Shown: positions 8,718 through 17,216, counted from the first letter of the stretch. The stretch is DNA of 64,000 nt from JAFMJV01 sp963800275 (GCA_963800275.1 CAWDAI010000006.1:62001-126000); one strand, 5' to 3'. The notes: generated by a model not told the origin, from the sequence alone. Program-made: numbers and translations.

Positions 8718-9012
8718 GCGCAGACCTCCAGCAGTGTGGCTCCGATCGGATGGTCGGAGCGTACACCGCGGTGACTGATGCTTGGGCGGCCGGATGGACG
8801 GAGAGGATGGCAGGACTCCGCTCGGTTCGGTGACGTTTCAGTCGCCAGGCGGTCGCTCACGAGGTCGGCACCCACCGACGGTGTCGCCGCCCTCGTTCGC
8901 GCAGGCCCCGGACCACCGTCTGGGACGTGCCTGGCGGCGCAACCGTGACACCGCGGCCCGTGGACCGTCCACCGCACGATGGTCCTGCCGGGGCTGTCGA
9001 CTCCGTCCGTGC
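8718..9012 (-). other. intergenic region upstream of the nitrilase operon
   Basis: About 295 bases lie between the SpoIID-like gene and the nitrilase start. It should hold the promoter of the minus-strand operon. I see no convincing consensus promoter, terminator or small gene in it. Confidence 0.4.
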
Positions 9013-10341
9013 TCAGCGCAGGATGAAGAACCCCTGGAAATCCACCCGCTCACGGCTGCCGATCGGCTTGACCACGACGGTGCGCGCCTTTCGGCGGGGG
9101 AAGTTCTTGGCCCACACGAGCTTGCGCCGGTTCGGCGAGATGCGCTCGAGATCCACCACCCCGACGCGCCGGCCGTTGATGAGGATCCTGATCGAACCGG
9201 TGCCTGGTCCCGTGCGGGCGACCACTGCCACCGAGCGGCCCTTGAAGCGGACCTTGACGCGCTTGGAGCGCACGGCCGACGTGCCGACGATCCCGGCGAT
9301 GGTGGTCCCGGCCGGACCCTTCACCGCAGCCTGTCGGCGACTGCTGTACGACCAATGGCCCCAGTTGCCCTTGCTGTCCACGGCTCTGACCCGGAAGCGG
9401 GTCCCGGCATCCGGCTTGACATAGGCGTCCGTCTGGCCCCGCGCGGGCCGCTTCAGCTCGACTTCCTTCCAGCGGCCCCCGTCGGACTTGCGCTGGACCC
9501 GATAGCGCTGGATGTTCGAGCGCTTCAACGCTGGCTTCCAGAAGACCGTGGCGGCGCCCCCGCCGACCGTGTTGCCGGCCTTGAGCCTGACCTTGGGGGT
9601 GGAGAGGCCAGGGCCGATCTTGTCGGACCACACCAGTGACAGGTCGGGGCTGAGGTACTTCTTGAGGATGCGCCGGAAGCCCCAGCCATCTGCAGCGCAG
9701 GCCTCCACGCTGTTCTCATAGAGCTTCCAGCCGTTGGCGTCGGCGGCACAGGTGCTGCTGGCACCGGTGCGATAGCCGGTGAGGAAGAAGCGACCGTTCT
9801 TGCGCAGACTCAATGCCCACGTCTTGTCGATCGCCCGCCACTGCCGGTCTGTGGGGCGTGCGGAGTCGCGGTAGAGCTGGTCGTGCGTGTCATCACGGAC
9901 ATCGAAGCACCCGTCCGCGGCCACGTTGAAAGAGCGGTGGTGCCCCTGCATGGCGTAGTACCAGGCGTATTGCTTGGTCGCGAGGGCGCCGGCCTCGAGC
10001 GTGGCCATGCGCAGCCTGCTGGGCCACTCGCCGGAGGCCATGACGCGGGCGACGTACTTGCGGAAGGGGACGGTCTCCACCGTGCCTGTTCGCGTACGCA
10101 AGACGCGGATCTTCGGCGGTGGGACCTGCGTGCTCGTCCAGCCGGTGCACGACGATCCGGCAGCGGCAGGACTCGGGCTGGAGAGCTGCGGCACCGCCAG
10201 CAGCGAGAGTGTCGCGAGCGCACCGACGGCGATACGGGTGGCGCGGCCGGCGATGCCGGAGCGGGAGCGCCGTGCGGTCGTGGGCACGCGTTGAGGTGAT
10301 GGATATGGCAACAGATCGCCTCCTGAGCCGCGCGCGAACAC
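9013..10341 (-). CDS. secreted SpoIID/LytB-domain protein with fibronectin-like C-terminus
   Basis: The product has an N-terminal export signal (hydrophobic stretch AVGALATLSLLAVPQ ending in PAAAG near residue 62). A SpoIID/LytB domain follows, with VPFRKYVARVMASGEWP (the glutamate corresponds to the family's catalytic acid) and LEAGALATKQYAWYYAM. Next come short GC-repeat-like Cys-containing segments and, from about residue 265, a fibronectin type III-like domain (FWKPALKRSNIQRYRVQRK, FRVRAVDSKGNWGHWS). In Firmicutes SpoIID is a lytic transglycosylase acting on peptidoglycan, so a wall-remodelling role outside the cell is likely. Both candidate starts are GTG (10339-10341 or 10285-10287), without a clear ribosome site. 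Nothing here implies sporulation. Confidence 0.85.
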   Translation of the reverse strand: MFARGSGGDLLPYPSPQRVPTTARRSRSGIAGRATRIAVGALATLSLLAVPQLSSPSPAAAGSSCTGWTSTQVPPPKIRVLRTRTGTVETVPFRKYVARVMASGEWPSRLRMATLEAGALATKQYAWYYAMQGHHRSFNVAADGCFDVRDDTHDQLYRDSARPTDRQWRAIDKTWALSLRKNGRFFLTGYRTGASSTCAADANGWKLYENSVEACAADGWGFRRILKKYLSPDLSLVWSDKIGPGLSTPKVRLKAGNTVGGGAATVFWKPALKRSNIQRYRVQRKSDGGRWKEVELKRPARGQTDAYVKPDAGTRFRVRAVDSKGNWGHWSYSSRRQAAVKGPAGTTIAGIVGTSAVRSKRVKVRFKGRSVAVVARTGPGTGSIRILINGRRVGVVDLERISPNRRKLVWAKNFPRRKARTVVVKPIGSRERVDFQGFFILR

Positions 10342-10645
10342 TGGGGTGGACGCGAGCGGTAACGCCGCTCAGGGGCAGGACGAAGTGGATGATCCGGGGT
10401 CTGGGGATCCCGGATCAGCGTCGATGCGCGTGCTGACACGCGTCGGTCGAACGAGTCGCGCTCCCACCTGGGGATGGGATCGGCTCGAGGCGGTCGAAGG
10501 GGCGTGAGCCCTCTCACGGACCGCGAGCCCTGCCGCTGGGGCGGCGGGTCTTTGGTTGCAGGCCTCGTTGGCTGTTCTTGAGGCTTCAGCCTATCAGGCC
10601 ATCGCGGGCGCTGCATAGCCCGATGTTCACGCTCAGTCGAGCCGT

Positions 10646-10654
10646 TTATCCACA
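10646..10654 (+). other. DnaA-box-like 9-mer
   Basis: The sequence TTATCCACA is a perfect match to the consensus DnaA box. It is single, with no second box, no AT-rich unwinding element and no dnaA/dnaN/gidA neighbours, so it is not evidence of an origin. It is unusual only because such an AT-rich 9-mer is rare in DNA of this composition. Confidence 0.3.
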
Positions 10655-10662
10655 GAATCGAA

Positions 10663-10691
10663 GACCGGGTCGCATCTGATGCGACCCGGTC
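10663..10691 (-). terminator. strong hairpin downstream of the small membrane protein
   Basis: A perfect inverted repeat with arms GACCGGGTCGCATC and GATGCGACCCGGTC is separated by one base. It begins 40 bases after the stop of the minus-strand membrane protein gene. On the minus strand it is followed by TTCGATTCTG, not a clean U-run, so it may be a GC-rich terminator without a tail or a protein-binding site. Confidence 0.5.
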
Positions 10692-10730
10692 CGCTTCGCG
10701 CTGAAGGTGCCGGCAGGTAGCCGGGGCTCC

Positions 10731-11225
10731 CTAGCGGGTACGGAAGACCTGCCACGCGCCGACGAATGCGGCCACGCCCGAAGCCCAGAAGCTGAGGCGA
10801 CCCAGCAGGTGCAGGAAGTCGACGGAACCGCCGCCGAGACGGGCCCAGGCCAGCAGGTTCATCAAGGCCAGGACCGCCAGCGACACGCCGAGGGCGGCCA
10901 CCAGGATGCGGTAGCCCGTCCCGAAGTCGTAGTGGCCCCAGCGATGGACCCAGATGGTCAGGACCGTGAGGACCGACAAGAGGACCGTGAAGTCGCTCAG
11001 GACCCGGTAGTCGAGCAGGAACTCGAAGATGAAGTAGGAGACGACGACGATGACGAGAGCAGCCGCGAGCAGGAACTGCTCCCCGGCGATGAGCTTGGCC
11101 CGGACGTCGCTGAGCGCGGCCGTCGCTGCGGCCGTGGCCTGCTGCGTCTGTGATGGGCCGCTCGACTGCTCGGGCTGCGGCTCGGGGGCTGTTTCCGCAG
11201 GGGTCTCTTTCTTGGGTCCGGACAT
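10731..11225 (-). CDS. small four-helix membrane protein, unknown function
   Basis: This 164-residue protein has a Pro/Glu/Gln-rich soluble N-terminus of about 40 residues and four hydrophobic segments (around residues 52-72, 78-95, 105-125 and 135-158). The ATG at 11223-11225 has a near-perfect ribosome site AGGAGG seven bases upstream. The motif HRWGHYDFGTGYRILV between helices 2 and 3 is not one I recognise. It is followed by a strong hairpin and stands alone. No function can be inferred. Confidence 0.8.
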   Translation of the reverse strand: MSGPKKETPAETAPEPQPEQSSGPSQTQQATAAATAALSDVRAKLIAGEQFLLAAALVIVVVSYFIFEFLLDYRVLSDFTVLLSVLTVLTIWVHRWGHYDFGTGYRILVAALGVSLAVLALMNLLAWARLGGGSVDFLHLLGRLSFWASGVAAFVGAWQVFRTR

Positions 11226-11611
11226 CGGTGATCCTCCTAGCTGACAGGCGTGTGGCTGACTCTAGCGCGTTCCGTCCCTGCCGCGATGGGCTCTGCGGTC
11301 CCAACCGGGACCGGGACCATCGGCGTTCGTGGTGCAGTATCGCGCAGCCGACGGGTGCTGCTCAAGCCCGCGCGAGTGTCGAAGTGGTCGCGCCGTCCCA
11401 CACCTGGTCCGGTCGCGACGGGTTGGGAGCAGGCCGGGGGTGGTCCGGGGTGGTGGCCCCGGTACCGTCGGCCCATCGCTCGCACCGCCGACATGCCGAT
11501 GCCCATCGGCGCCGCCGCCACCTAGCCTTCGCCACAGCGCCGGTTCCGCTCAGGCAGGCGAGCGGCCGGCGCCCTTCTGCCTCGCTCTGCGATACGCGGC
11601 AGACTGCGCAG
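11226..11611. other. 386-base divergent intergenic region
   Basis: This lies between the minus-strand membrane protein and the plus-strand glutaminyl cyclase. Open frames cross it in several phases, but none has family-like sequence. It must hold both divergent promoters. I see no clear -35/-10 pair or repeats. Confidence 0.4.
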
Positions 11612-12430
11612 ATGCACCTCAGCCCGGCGCTCATCGCCGCGGCCCTCTCGGTCGTGTCGGTGGTGTCCGCTTCCGCCCTGCCCAGTCCCTCACCGGCGCC
11701 GCTGACGATCCCGGCGCCGTACCTTTCCTGGCACGAGGTCTCGCGCGTCAGTCACGATCCGAGGGCCTTCACGCAGGGGCTGGTCATCGACGAGGAGGGC
11801 CGGATGTTCGAATCGACCGGCATCCGGGGCGAATCCAGCCTGCGCGAGCTTGATCGTGAGGATGGTCGCGTCACCCGCTCGGAATCGCTGCCGGGGTCGC
11901 TCTTCGGTGAGGGCCTCGCGCTCGTCGGTGACAGGCTCGTGCAGCTGACCTGGAAAGCCGGTCAGGCCTGGCGCTGGGATGCCGACACCTTCGCCTTCGA
12001 GGGGCTGTGGACATACGATGGCCAGGGTTGGGGGCTGTGCCATGACGGCGAGCACCTGGTCATGAGCGACGGCAGCGACCGGCTCACCCTTCGCGATCCA
12101 GACACGTTCGAGGTCCGCGCTGTCGTGTCGGTGACCCTCGACGGGCGGCCGCTCGCCGATCTCAACGAGCTCGAGTGCGTGGGTGGTGTGGTCTGGGCCA
12201 ACGTCTGGCACCGCGACGAGGTCGTGCGCATCGATCCGGGCGACGGACGGGTGACGGGACGGCTGGACCTGAGCGGCCTCCTCCAGCCGAACCCGGCCGA
12301 CGAGGATCCCGAAGCGGTGCTCAACGGCCTCGCCTGGGATCCGGCCAGCGAGACCATGTGGGTCACCGGCAAGCGCTGGCCGCAGATGGTGGAGCTGCGA
12401 GTGGTGGAGCCGTCCGGGCCCGGGTCCTGA
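11612..12430 (+). CDS. secreted glutaminyl-peptide cyclotransferase
   Basis: The protein resembles the bacterial/plant beta-propeller glutaminyl cyclases (Glu_cyclase_2 family), which form N-terminal pyroglutamate on exported proteins. It starts with a signal peptide (MHLSPALIAAALSVVSVVSA, cleavage near SASA-LP). The family's opening block FTQGLVIDEEGRMFESTGIRGES is followed by GEGLALVGDRLVQLTWKAGQAW, then DLNELECVGGVVWANVW and VLNGLAWDPASETMWVTGKRWP. The ATG at 11612-11614 is chosen because it begins the signal peptide; the open frame upstream is not family-like. The ribosome site is poor. At about 272 residues it has the usual length. It acts outside the membrane and converges with the aldolase-like gene 10 bases downstream. 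Confidence 0.9.
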   Translation: MHLSPALIAAALSVVSVVSASALPSPSPAPLTIPAPYLSWHEVSRVSHDPRAFTQGLVIDEEGRMFESTGIRGESSLRELDREDGRVTRSESLPGSLFGEGLALVGDRLVQLTWKAGQAWRWDADTFAFEGLWTYDGQGWGLCHDGEHLVMSDGSDRLTLRDPDTFEVRAVVSVTLDGRPLADLNELECVGGVVWANVWHRDEVVRIDPGDGRVTGRLDLSGLLQPNPADEDPEAVLNGLAWDPASETMWVTGKRWPQMVELRVVEPSGPGS

Positions 12431-12440
12431 GTGCGCCTCG

Positions 12441-13337
12441 CTAGAAGCCGGGCACACCCGCCTGCTTGAGCTCGTCGAGCAGGGCATCGACGGCCCGGGC
12501 CTCGTGCGCGTCCAGCGTGCGGGCCGGTGCCCGCAAGAGCTCCGTGGAGAAGATGCCGCTCCGCCGCAGGTGGCGCTTGGCCGTCAAGAGCAGCAGCTCG
12601 AGCGACGAGCTGGCCAGCGACAGGTACGGCAGCACCTGGCGGTAGCGAGCGCGGGCTTCATCGTCTCGCCCGCTCCGAACGGCGGTGTCGATGGCCTTGA
12701 GGGCGGGCGCCAGGTCACAGCCGGGGAGGCAGCCGACGGCTCCGCGCGCCACCAGCTCGAGATAGTGGAGGCCGCCCCAGCCGGCCACCAGCCGGAGGCC
12801 CGCCTCACCGACAGCGCTGGCCTTGGGACCGGCACCGGGGATCTCCGACTTGACCGCGACCACCAGCGGGTGCGCCCGCCGCATCCGCGCCAGCAGCGAC
12901 ACCTCCAGCTGGACCCCGGTCACCTGCGGCGAGTCCTGGACCATCAGCGGCAGGCCGGCAGCATCGGCCACGGCCACGTAGTGGGTGACCAGCTCGTCCG
13001 CGTCCGCGCCTCCGCGAGGCGGCAGCACCATCAGGCCCGCGGCGCCGGCGTCCGCGGCTCGGCGCGCGCGATCCACCGCGACGGCCGTGGCGCCGTCGAT
13101 CCCCACCACCAGCGGCGCCCGGCCGGCACAGGCCTCGGCCGCGATGGCCACCACCCGATCTCGCTCGGACTCGGTCAGGGCCCACGCCTCGGAGGCGAGC
13201 TGGGGCACCGCCAGGCCATCGACCCCCAGGGCCAGCATGCGCTCGGCGAGAGCTGCCAGCTCGTGCTCCAGGATGGCCTGCTCGAGCGTGTCGGCGAAGG
13301 GGACATGCAGGACGGGCAGGACCCCCTCGAAGGTCAT
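12441..13337 (-). CDS. DHDPS/NAL-superfamily lyase-like protein lacking the catalytic tyrosine
   Basis: This is a (beta/alpha)8-barrel of the dihydrodipicolinate synthase/N-acetylneuraminate lyase superfamily, 298 residues. The Schiff-base lysine is present in VVAVKSEIPG. The usual TTGE segment is replaced by ASEA, and the normal YNxP segment carrying the catalytic tyrosine reads VQDSPQ, so that tyrosine is absent. It follows the SMP-30 lactonase gene by 17 bases on the same strand and is divergent from a dehydratase-kinase-aldolase operon. A role as 2-keto-3-deoxy-sugar-acid aldolase or dehydratase fits the context but the altered active site makes it uncertain. The ATG at 13335-13337 opens the family-like sequence MTFEGVLPVLHVPF. 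It is not the lysine-pathway DapA, which is at 60.4 kb. Confidence 0.8.
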   Translation of the reverse strand: MTFEGVLPVLHVPFADTLEQAILEHELAALAERMLALGVDGLAVPQLASEAWALTESERDRVVAIAAEACAGRAPLVVGIDGATAVAVDRARRAADAGAAGLMVLPPRGGADADELVTHYVAVADAAGLPLMVQDSPQVTGVQLEVSLLARMRRAHPLVVAVKSEIPGAGPKASAVGEAGLRLVAGWGGLHYLELVARGAVGCLPGCDLAPALKAIDTAVRSGRDDEARARYRQVLPYLSLASSSLELLLLTAKRHLRRSGIFSTELLRAPARTLDAHEARAVDALLDELKQAGVPGF

Positions 13338-13354
13338 CGGGCGAAGGGGGTCGC

Positions 13355-14239
13355 CTAGCCGGCGAACGGGACGCGTGGCTGCCCGGGGACCTCCACGCGG
13401 GTGTGGAAGAGGCTGCCCGCGAGCGGTTGCTCGGCGTGCTCCTTCTCTGACAGCAGCTCCCAGGCCGTGGTGATCCAGGCGTCGCGCATGTCCGGTCCGC
13501 CGAGCTCGATGCTCGAGACGTTGGAGACCGGCAGGGGGATGATCGCGTCGAGCGTGCCATCGGGCAGATAGCGGTGGACCCCGTAACCGGGCCAGGTCGC
13601 GACCCACACCGCGCCCTCGCTGTCGACCGTCAGGCCGTCGGGGCGGCCGCCACCGTGGCGGATGGTCACGAACTCGCGGCGATCGGCGATGGCGCCGCTG
13701 ACCGGATCGAAGTCGAAGCGGTCGATGCGCATGGTCGGCGTGTCCACGTAGTACATGGTGCCGCCGTCGGGACTCCAGCCCAGACCGTTGCTGATGGTGA
13801 TCTCGTCGAGCATCCGGGTGACGGTGCCGTCCGGGTCCAGTCGGTAGAGCGCGCCCGCACCCGGCTCGGCCTCCCAGCCCATCGTGCCGGCCCACAAGCG
13901 GCCCTGGGGGTCGGTCTCGCCGTCGTTCATGCGCGTGGCCGGGTCGTCCGCCTCGACCGGGGCGATGAGCTCGGTCTCGCCCTCGTCGGAGAGGCTGTAG
14001 AAGCCGTCCTGCAAGGCCGCCACATAGCCCCCCGCGGCCCGCGGCAGGACGACGCCGACCGACTGGCCCAGCTTGCGACTGGTGGTCTGGCCATCCCCGG
14101 GGTCGGTGCTGAAGACGCGTCCGTTGGGGATATCGACCCAGATGACGCGACCGATCCGCGGGTCCCACATGGGTCCCTCGCCCACGTAGGCGTCATGGCG
14201 GCACAGGATCTCCGGGTCGGGCAGCGTCCGATAGGTCAC
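13355..14239 (-). CDS. SMP-30/gluconolactonase-family sugar lactonase
   Basis: This six-bladed beta-propeller lactonase of 294 residues opens aldono-lactones to free sugar acids in a metal-dependent reaction. Motifs seen are the metal-binding glutamate in VGEGPMWD near residue 21, the asparagine/aspartate region RMNDGETDPQGRLWAGTMG near 104, ISNGLGWSPDGGTMYYVDT near 150 and RPDGLTVDSEGAVWVATW near 200. The start is GTG at 14237-14239. It is upstream of and probably co-transcribed with the DHDPS-like gene, and divergent from the galactonate-type dehydratase. In a sugar-acid pathway it would supply the acid for that dehydratase. The sugar specificity is not visible. Confidence 0.9.
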   Translation of the reverse strand: MTYRTLPDPEILCRHDAYVGEGPMWDPRIGRVIWVDIPNGRVFSTDPGDGQTTSRKLGQSVGVVLPRAAGGYVAALQDGFYSLSDEGETELIAPVEADDPATRMNDGETDPQGRLWAGTMGWEAEPGAGALYRLDPDGTVTRMLDEITISNGLGWSPDGGTMYYVDTPTMRIDRFDFDPVSGAIADRREFVTIRHGGGRPDGLTVDSEGAVWVATWPGYGVHRYLPDGTLDAIIPLPVSNVSSIELGGPDMRDAWITTAWELLSEKEHAEQPLAGSLFHTRVEVPGQPRVPFAG

Positions 14240-14362
14240 GATCTACTCCACATCATGGTCACCATCATGCCTCTCTCCGAGCGGACGTGCCGCCAGGTCC
14301 GGGTGGGCGAGCCTGATCCGGCGCATCGCCACCGACGCGATGCAAGGGAGTAGGGTCAGCTC
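14240..14362. promoter_or_regulatory. divergent promoter region of the sugar-acid cluster
   Basis: A 123-base gap separates the GTG of the lactonase (minus) from the ATG of the dehydratase (plus). Both operons of the sugar-acid pathway must start here, so a shared operator is expected. I see no clear palindrome. AGGGTCAG precedes the dehydratase ATG as a weak ribosome site. Confidence 0.5.
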
Positions 14363-15517
14363 ATGCGGATCAGCGGAGTCCGGACCTTCCTGGTGGGCAA
14401 CCCGTGGAAGAACTGGCTGTTCGTGCGGGTGGACACCGATGAGGGTCTCTACGGCGTGGGCGAGGGCACGCTCAACGGGTTCAGCGCGACCGTGGAAACG
14501 GCCGTGCATGAGCTGCAGGATGCCTACCTCGGCCAGGATCCCAGCGATATCGAGCTGATCCTCCAGCGCATGACGCGGGACATCTACAGCGAGGGCGGCC
14601 AGATCCACGGGTGCGCCGTGGCTGCCATCGAGGTCGCCTGCTGGGACCTCATGGGCAAGTCGCAGGGCCTGCCGGTGCACCGCCTGCTGGGCGGCGCGAT
14701 GCGCGACCGGACCCGCGCCTATGCCAACGGCTGGTATCGCACCGAGCGGCAGCCCGAAGCCTTCGCCGAGCAGGCCCGCCGCGTCGCGGAGCGTGGCTAC
14801 ACGGCCATGAAGTTCGATCCTTTCGGAGCCGCCTGGCGCGTGCAGGATCGCCGCGAGGAAGACCTGTCCATCGACATCGTGGCCGCCGTGCGCGAGGCCG
14901 TGGGCGACGACGTGGACCTGTTCATCGAGGGCCACAACCGGTTCAGCGTGGGCACCGCCCTGCGGCTGGCCGAACGGCTGGCGCCCTTCCGCCCCGGCTG
15001 GTTCGAGGAGCCCGTGGCCCACCAGAACGTCGGCGCCATGGTGGAGGTCGCCCACCGCTCGCCGGTGCCGGTCGCGACGGGTGAGTCCTTCACCTCGCTC
15101 CAGCAGTTCGCGGAGCTGCTCAAGCACGATGCGGTCCACATCCTCCAGCCCGAACCGCTGTACCTGGGCGGACTGTGGCGCACCCGCCAGGTCGCGGCCA
15201 TGGTGGACGCGCACTACGGCGTGGTGGCACCACACAACGCGCAGGGGCCGGTGTGTGCCGCGGTCAGCGCCCAGCTCGGTGCCTGCATCCCCAACTTCTA
15301 TGTGCAGGAGACGTTCGAGGACTTCAATGCCGGCTGGACGCAGGAGATCGTGGACCAGCCCATCCTGGCCGAAGATGGCTACATCGCCGTGCCCCAAGGG
15401 CCGGGCCTGGGCATCGACCTGGACTGGGACCGGCTGGCCGGGCATCCCTACGAGCGCGCCAACCTGCTGCCGCTGTTCCACCCCGGCTGGGAGAAGCGGC
15501 GCGAGACCGAGGAGTAG
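14363..15517 (+). CDS. enolase-superfamily sugar-acid dehydratase (galactonate dehydratase-like)
   Basis: This 384-residue protein of the mandelate racemase/muconate lactonizing family probably dehydrates an aldonate such as galactonate to a 2-keto-3-deoxy acid. The N-terminal capping domain contains VDTDEGLYGVGEGT. The barrel carries a basic residue in MKFDPFG, metal ligands in FIEGHNRF, FEEPVAHQ and ATGESF, and the general-base histidine in VAPHNAQGPV. The ATG at 14363-14365 opens a family-like N-terminus (MRISGVRTFLVG). It is followed 8 bases later by a KDG-type kinase and then KDPG aldolase, the order of a DeLey-Doudoroff pathway. Other aldonates are possible substrates. Confidence 0.9.
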   Translation: MRISGVRTFLVGNPWKNWLFVRVDTDEGLYGVGEGTLNGFSATVETAVHELQDAYLGQDPSDIELILQRMTRDIYSEGGQIHGCAVAAIEVACWDLMGKSQGLPVHRLLGGAMRDRTRAYANGWYRTERQPEAFAEQARRVAERGYTAMKFDPFGAAWRVQDRREEDLSIDIVAAVREAVGDDVDLFIEGHNRFSVGTALRLAERLAPFRPGWFEEPVAHQNVGAMVEVAHRSPVPVATGESFTSLQQFAELLKHDAVHILQPEPLYLGGLWRTRQVAAMVDAHYGVVAPHNAQGPVCAAVSAQLGACIPNFYVQETFEDFNAGWTQEIVDQPILAEDGYIAVPQGPGLGIDLDWDRLAGHPYERANLLPLFHPGWEKRRETEE

Positions 15518-15525
15518 CCGAGACG

Positions 15526-16575
15526 ATGGAGCGAGACCCGGCCGGCCGGCCGCTGGTGGTCACCCTGGGCGAGATCATGTTGCGCCTGAAGCCGCCGGGG
15601 CACGAACGCCTCTTCCAGGGCGCGACCCTGGAGGCCACCTTCGCCGGCGGCGAGGCCAACGTGGCCGTCTCGGTGGCCAACTACGGCCTGCGGGCTCGCT
15701 ACGTGACGGCCCTGCCGGCCAGCCCCCTCGGCGACGCGGCCGAGCGGGCGCTGCGGGCCATGGACGTGGAGACCGACCACGCCATCCGGCGAGCCGGGCG
15801 CCTGGGCCTCTACTTCGTGGAGGCCGGCGCCGCCCAACGAGGGTCCAGCGTGGTCTATGACCGCGACGGGGCCGCCATCGCGGCGGCCGCACCCGACGAG
15901 TTCGACTGGGCCGCCATCTTCGCCGGCGCTCGCTGGTTCCATGTCTCGGGTATCACGCCGGCCCTGTCGGAGCGGGCCGCGAACCTCACCGAGGCGGCCT
16001 TGCGGGCGGCCAGGGCGGCCGGCGCCACGATCTCGCTGGACCTCAACTTCCGGGCCAAGCTGTGGAACTACGGGAGGTCCGCGCCGGAGGTCATGCGACC
16101 GCTGTTGGCGCTCGTGGACGTGGCCATCGGCAACGAGGAAGACCTGCAGCGGTCGCTCGGGCTGGAAGCCGCCGCGGACGTGACCGGCGGGCACCTGCAG
16201 CGGGAGGCGTACGAGGACCTCACCCGGCGCGTCCTCGACGAGTACCCGGCACTCTCGGCCGTGGCCATCACCCTGCGCGAATCGCGCAGCGCGGACATCA
16301 ACGGCTGGTCCGCCTGCCTGCGCGACCGGCAGGGCTTCCACCTCAGCCGGCACTACGACATCCACGACATCGTCGATCGCGTGGGCAGCGGCGATGCCTT
16401 CGCCGGCGGGCTCATCTTCGCCCTCGTCGACGGTCGCCCGGCGTCAGCGGCCCTGGAGTTCGCCGTTGCCGCCAGCTGCCTCAAGCACTCCATCCCCGGC
16501 GACTTCAACCGCGTCAGCCTGGCCGAGGTCGAGAAGCTCATCGCAGGCGATGCCTCGGGCCGCGTCAGCCGCTAG
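15526..16575 (+). CDS. kdgK: PfkB-family sugar kinase, 2-keto-3-deoxygluconate kinase-like
   Basis: This ribokinase-fold kinase of 349 residues probably phosphorylates 2-keto-3-deoxygluconate or -galactonate. Marks are VVTLGEIMLRLKPPG at the N-terminus, the substrate loop TFAGGEANVAVSVANYGL (PfkB signature 1 type), DLNFRAKLWNYG near residue 170 and the anion-hole/catalytic base motif DRVGSGDAFAGG near 290. The ATG at 15526-15528 lies behind a weak AGCCGAG site, 8 bases after the dehydratase stop; the longer upstream frame is a shadow of that gene. Downstream is KDPG aldolase 8 bases away. The gene symbol rests on context plus family; fructokinase activity cannot be excluded. Confidence 0.85.
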   Translation: MERDPAGRPLVVTLGEIMLRLKPPGHERLFQGATLEATFAGGEANVAVSVANYGLRARYVTALPASPLGDAAERALRAMDVETDHAIRRAGRLGLYFVEAGAAQRGSSVVYDRDGAAIAAAAPDEFDWAAIFAGARWFHVSGITPALSERAANLTEAALRAARAAGATISLDLNFRAKLWNYGRSAPEVMRPLLALVDVAIGNEEDLQRSLGLEAAADVTGGHLQREAYEDLTRRVLDEYPALSAVAITLRESRSADINGWSACLRDRQGFHLSRHYDIHDIVDRVGSGDAFAGGLIFALVDGRPASAALEFAVAASCLKHSIPGDFNRVSLAEVEKLIAGDASGRVSR

Positions 16576-16583
16576 GAGAGACC

Positions 16584-17216
16584 ATGACCGAACGACCATC
16601 GATCCCGGACCTGCTGCGCAGGCACAAGGTCATCGCCATCGGGCGCAACATCGCGGCCGCGCAGGCCCCACGGGTCGGTGAGGCCCTCGTCGCAGGCGGC
16701 GTGCACGTGATGGAGCTGACGCTCAACGAGCCCGAGGCTGCGGCTCTGCGCTCGATCGAGGCGCTGGCCGGGGCCGCCGATGGCCTCGGTGCCCTGGTGG
16801 GAGCCGGCACCGTCCTGTCGGTGGAGGCGGCCCGGCGCGCCGTGGACGCCGGTGCCCGCTTCATCGTCTCGCCGCACACCGATCGCGAGATCGTCGCGTG
16901 GTGCGCGCAGGCCGGCGTGCCCGTCTTTCCCGGCGCCCTCTCACCGACGGAGATCCACGCCGCCTGGAGCGCGGGCGCCAGCGCCGTGAAGCTGTTCCCG
17001 GCGGCGGCGGTCGGTCCCGGCTACCTCAAGCAGATCGCCGGACCGTTCCCGCAGATCCCCTTCGTGCCCACCGGCGGCGTCTCGGCCGAGACGGCCGCTG
17101 ACTGGTTGGCCGCAGGCGCGGTGGCCGTGGGCATGGGCGGCTGGCTCATCGGCGACGGCGAGTCGGGCGGGGTGACCGAGCGGGCACGGAGGGTCGTCGC
17201 GGCCATCTCGGGCTGA
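16584..17216 (+). CDS. eda: KDPG/KDPGal aldolase
   Basis: This class I aldolase of 210 residues splits 2-keto-3-deoxy-6-phosphogluconate or -galactonate into pyruvate and glyceraldehyde 3-phosphate. The glutamate in VMELTLNEPEA, the Schiff-base lysine in AVKLFPAAAVG and the phosphate-binding PTGGVSAETA are all present, as is GAGTVLSVEAA. The ATG at 16584-16586 has AGGAGAG directly upstream. It ends the three-gene operon dehydratase-kinase-aldolase, so the whole branch from sugar acid to central metabolism is encoded together. Confidence 0.92.
   Translation: MTERPSIPDLLRRHKVIAIGRNIAAAQAPRVGEALVAGGVHVMELTLNEPEAAALRSIEALAGAADGLGALVGAGTVLSVEAARRAVDAGARFIVSPHTDREIVAWCAQAGVPVFPGALSPTEIHAAWSAGASAVKLFPAAAVGPGYLKQIAGPFPQIPFVPTGGVSAETAADWLAAGAVAVGMGGWLIGDGESGGVTERARRVVAAISG

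Larger units (their letters stand above)
10342..10730. other. 389-base intergenic region with two inverted repeats
   Basis: No gene is supported here. It contains the inverted repeat GATCCGGG (10391-10398)/CCCGGATC (10409-10416), a perfect 9-base DnaA-box sequence (10646-10654) and a strong palindrome at 10663-10691, listed separately. It lies between two minus-strand genes, so it should hold the end of the small membrane protein transcript and the promoter of the SpoIID-like gene. Confidence 0.5.

Noticed and set aside
8782..9639. 285-residue plus-strand open frame
   Set aside because: Most of it is antisense to the SpoIID-like gene and the rest lies in featureless intergenic DNA.
10646..10654. 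Chromosomal replication origin
   Set aside because: Only one DnaA box is present, without clustered boxes, an AT-rich element or origin-associated genes.
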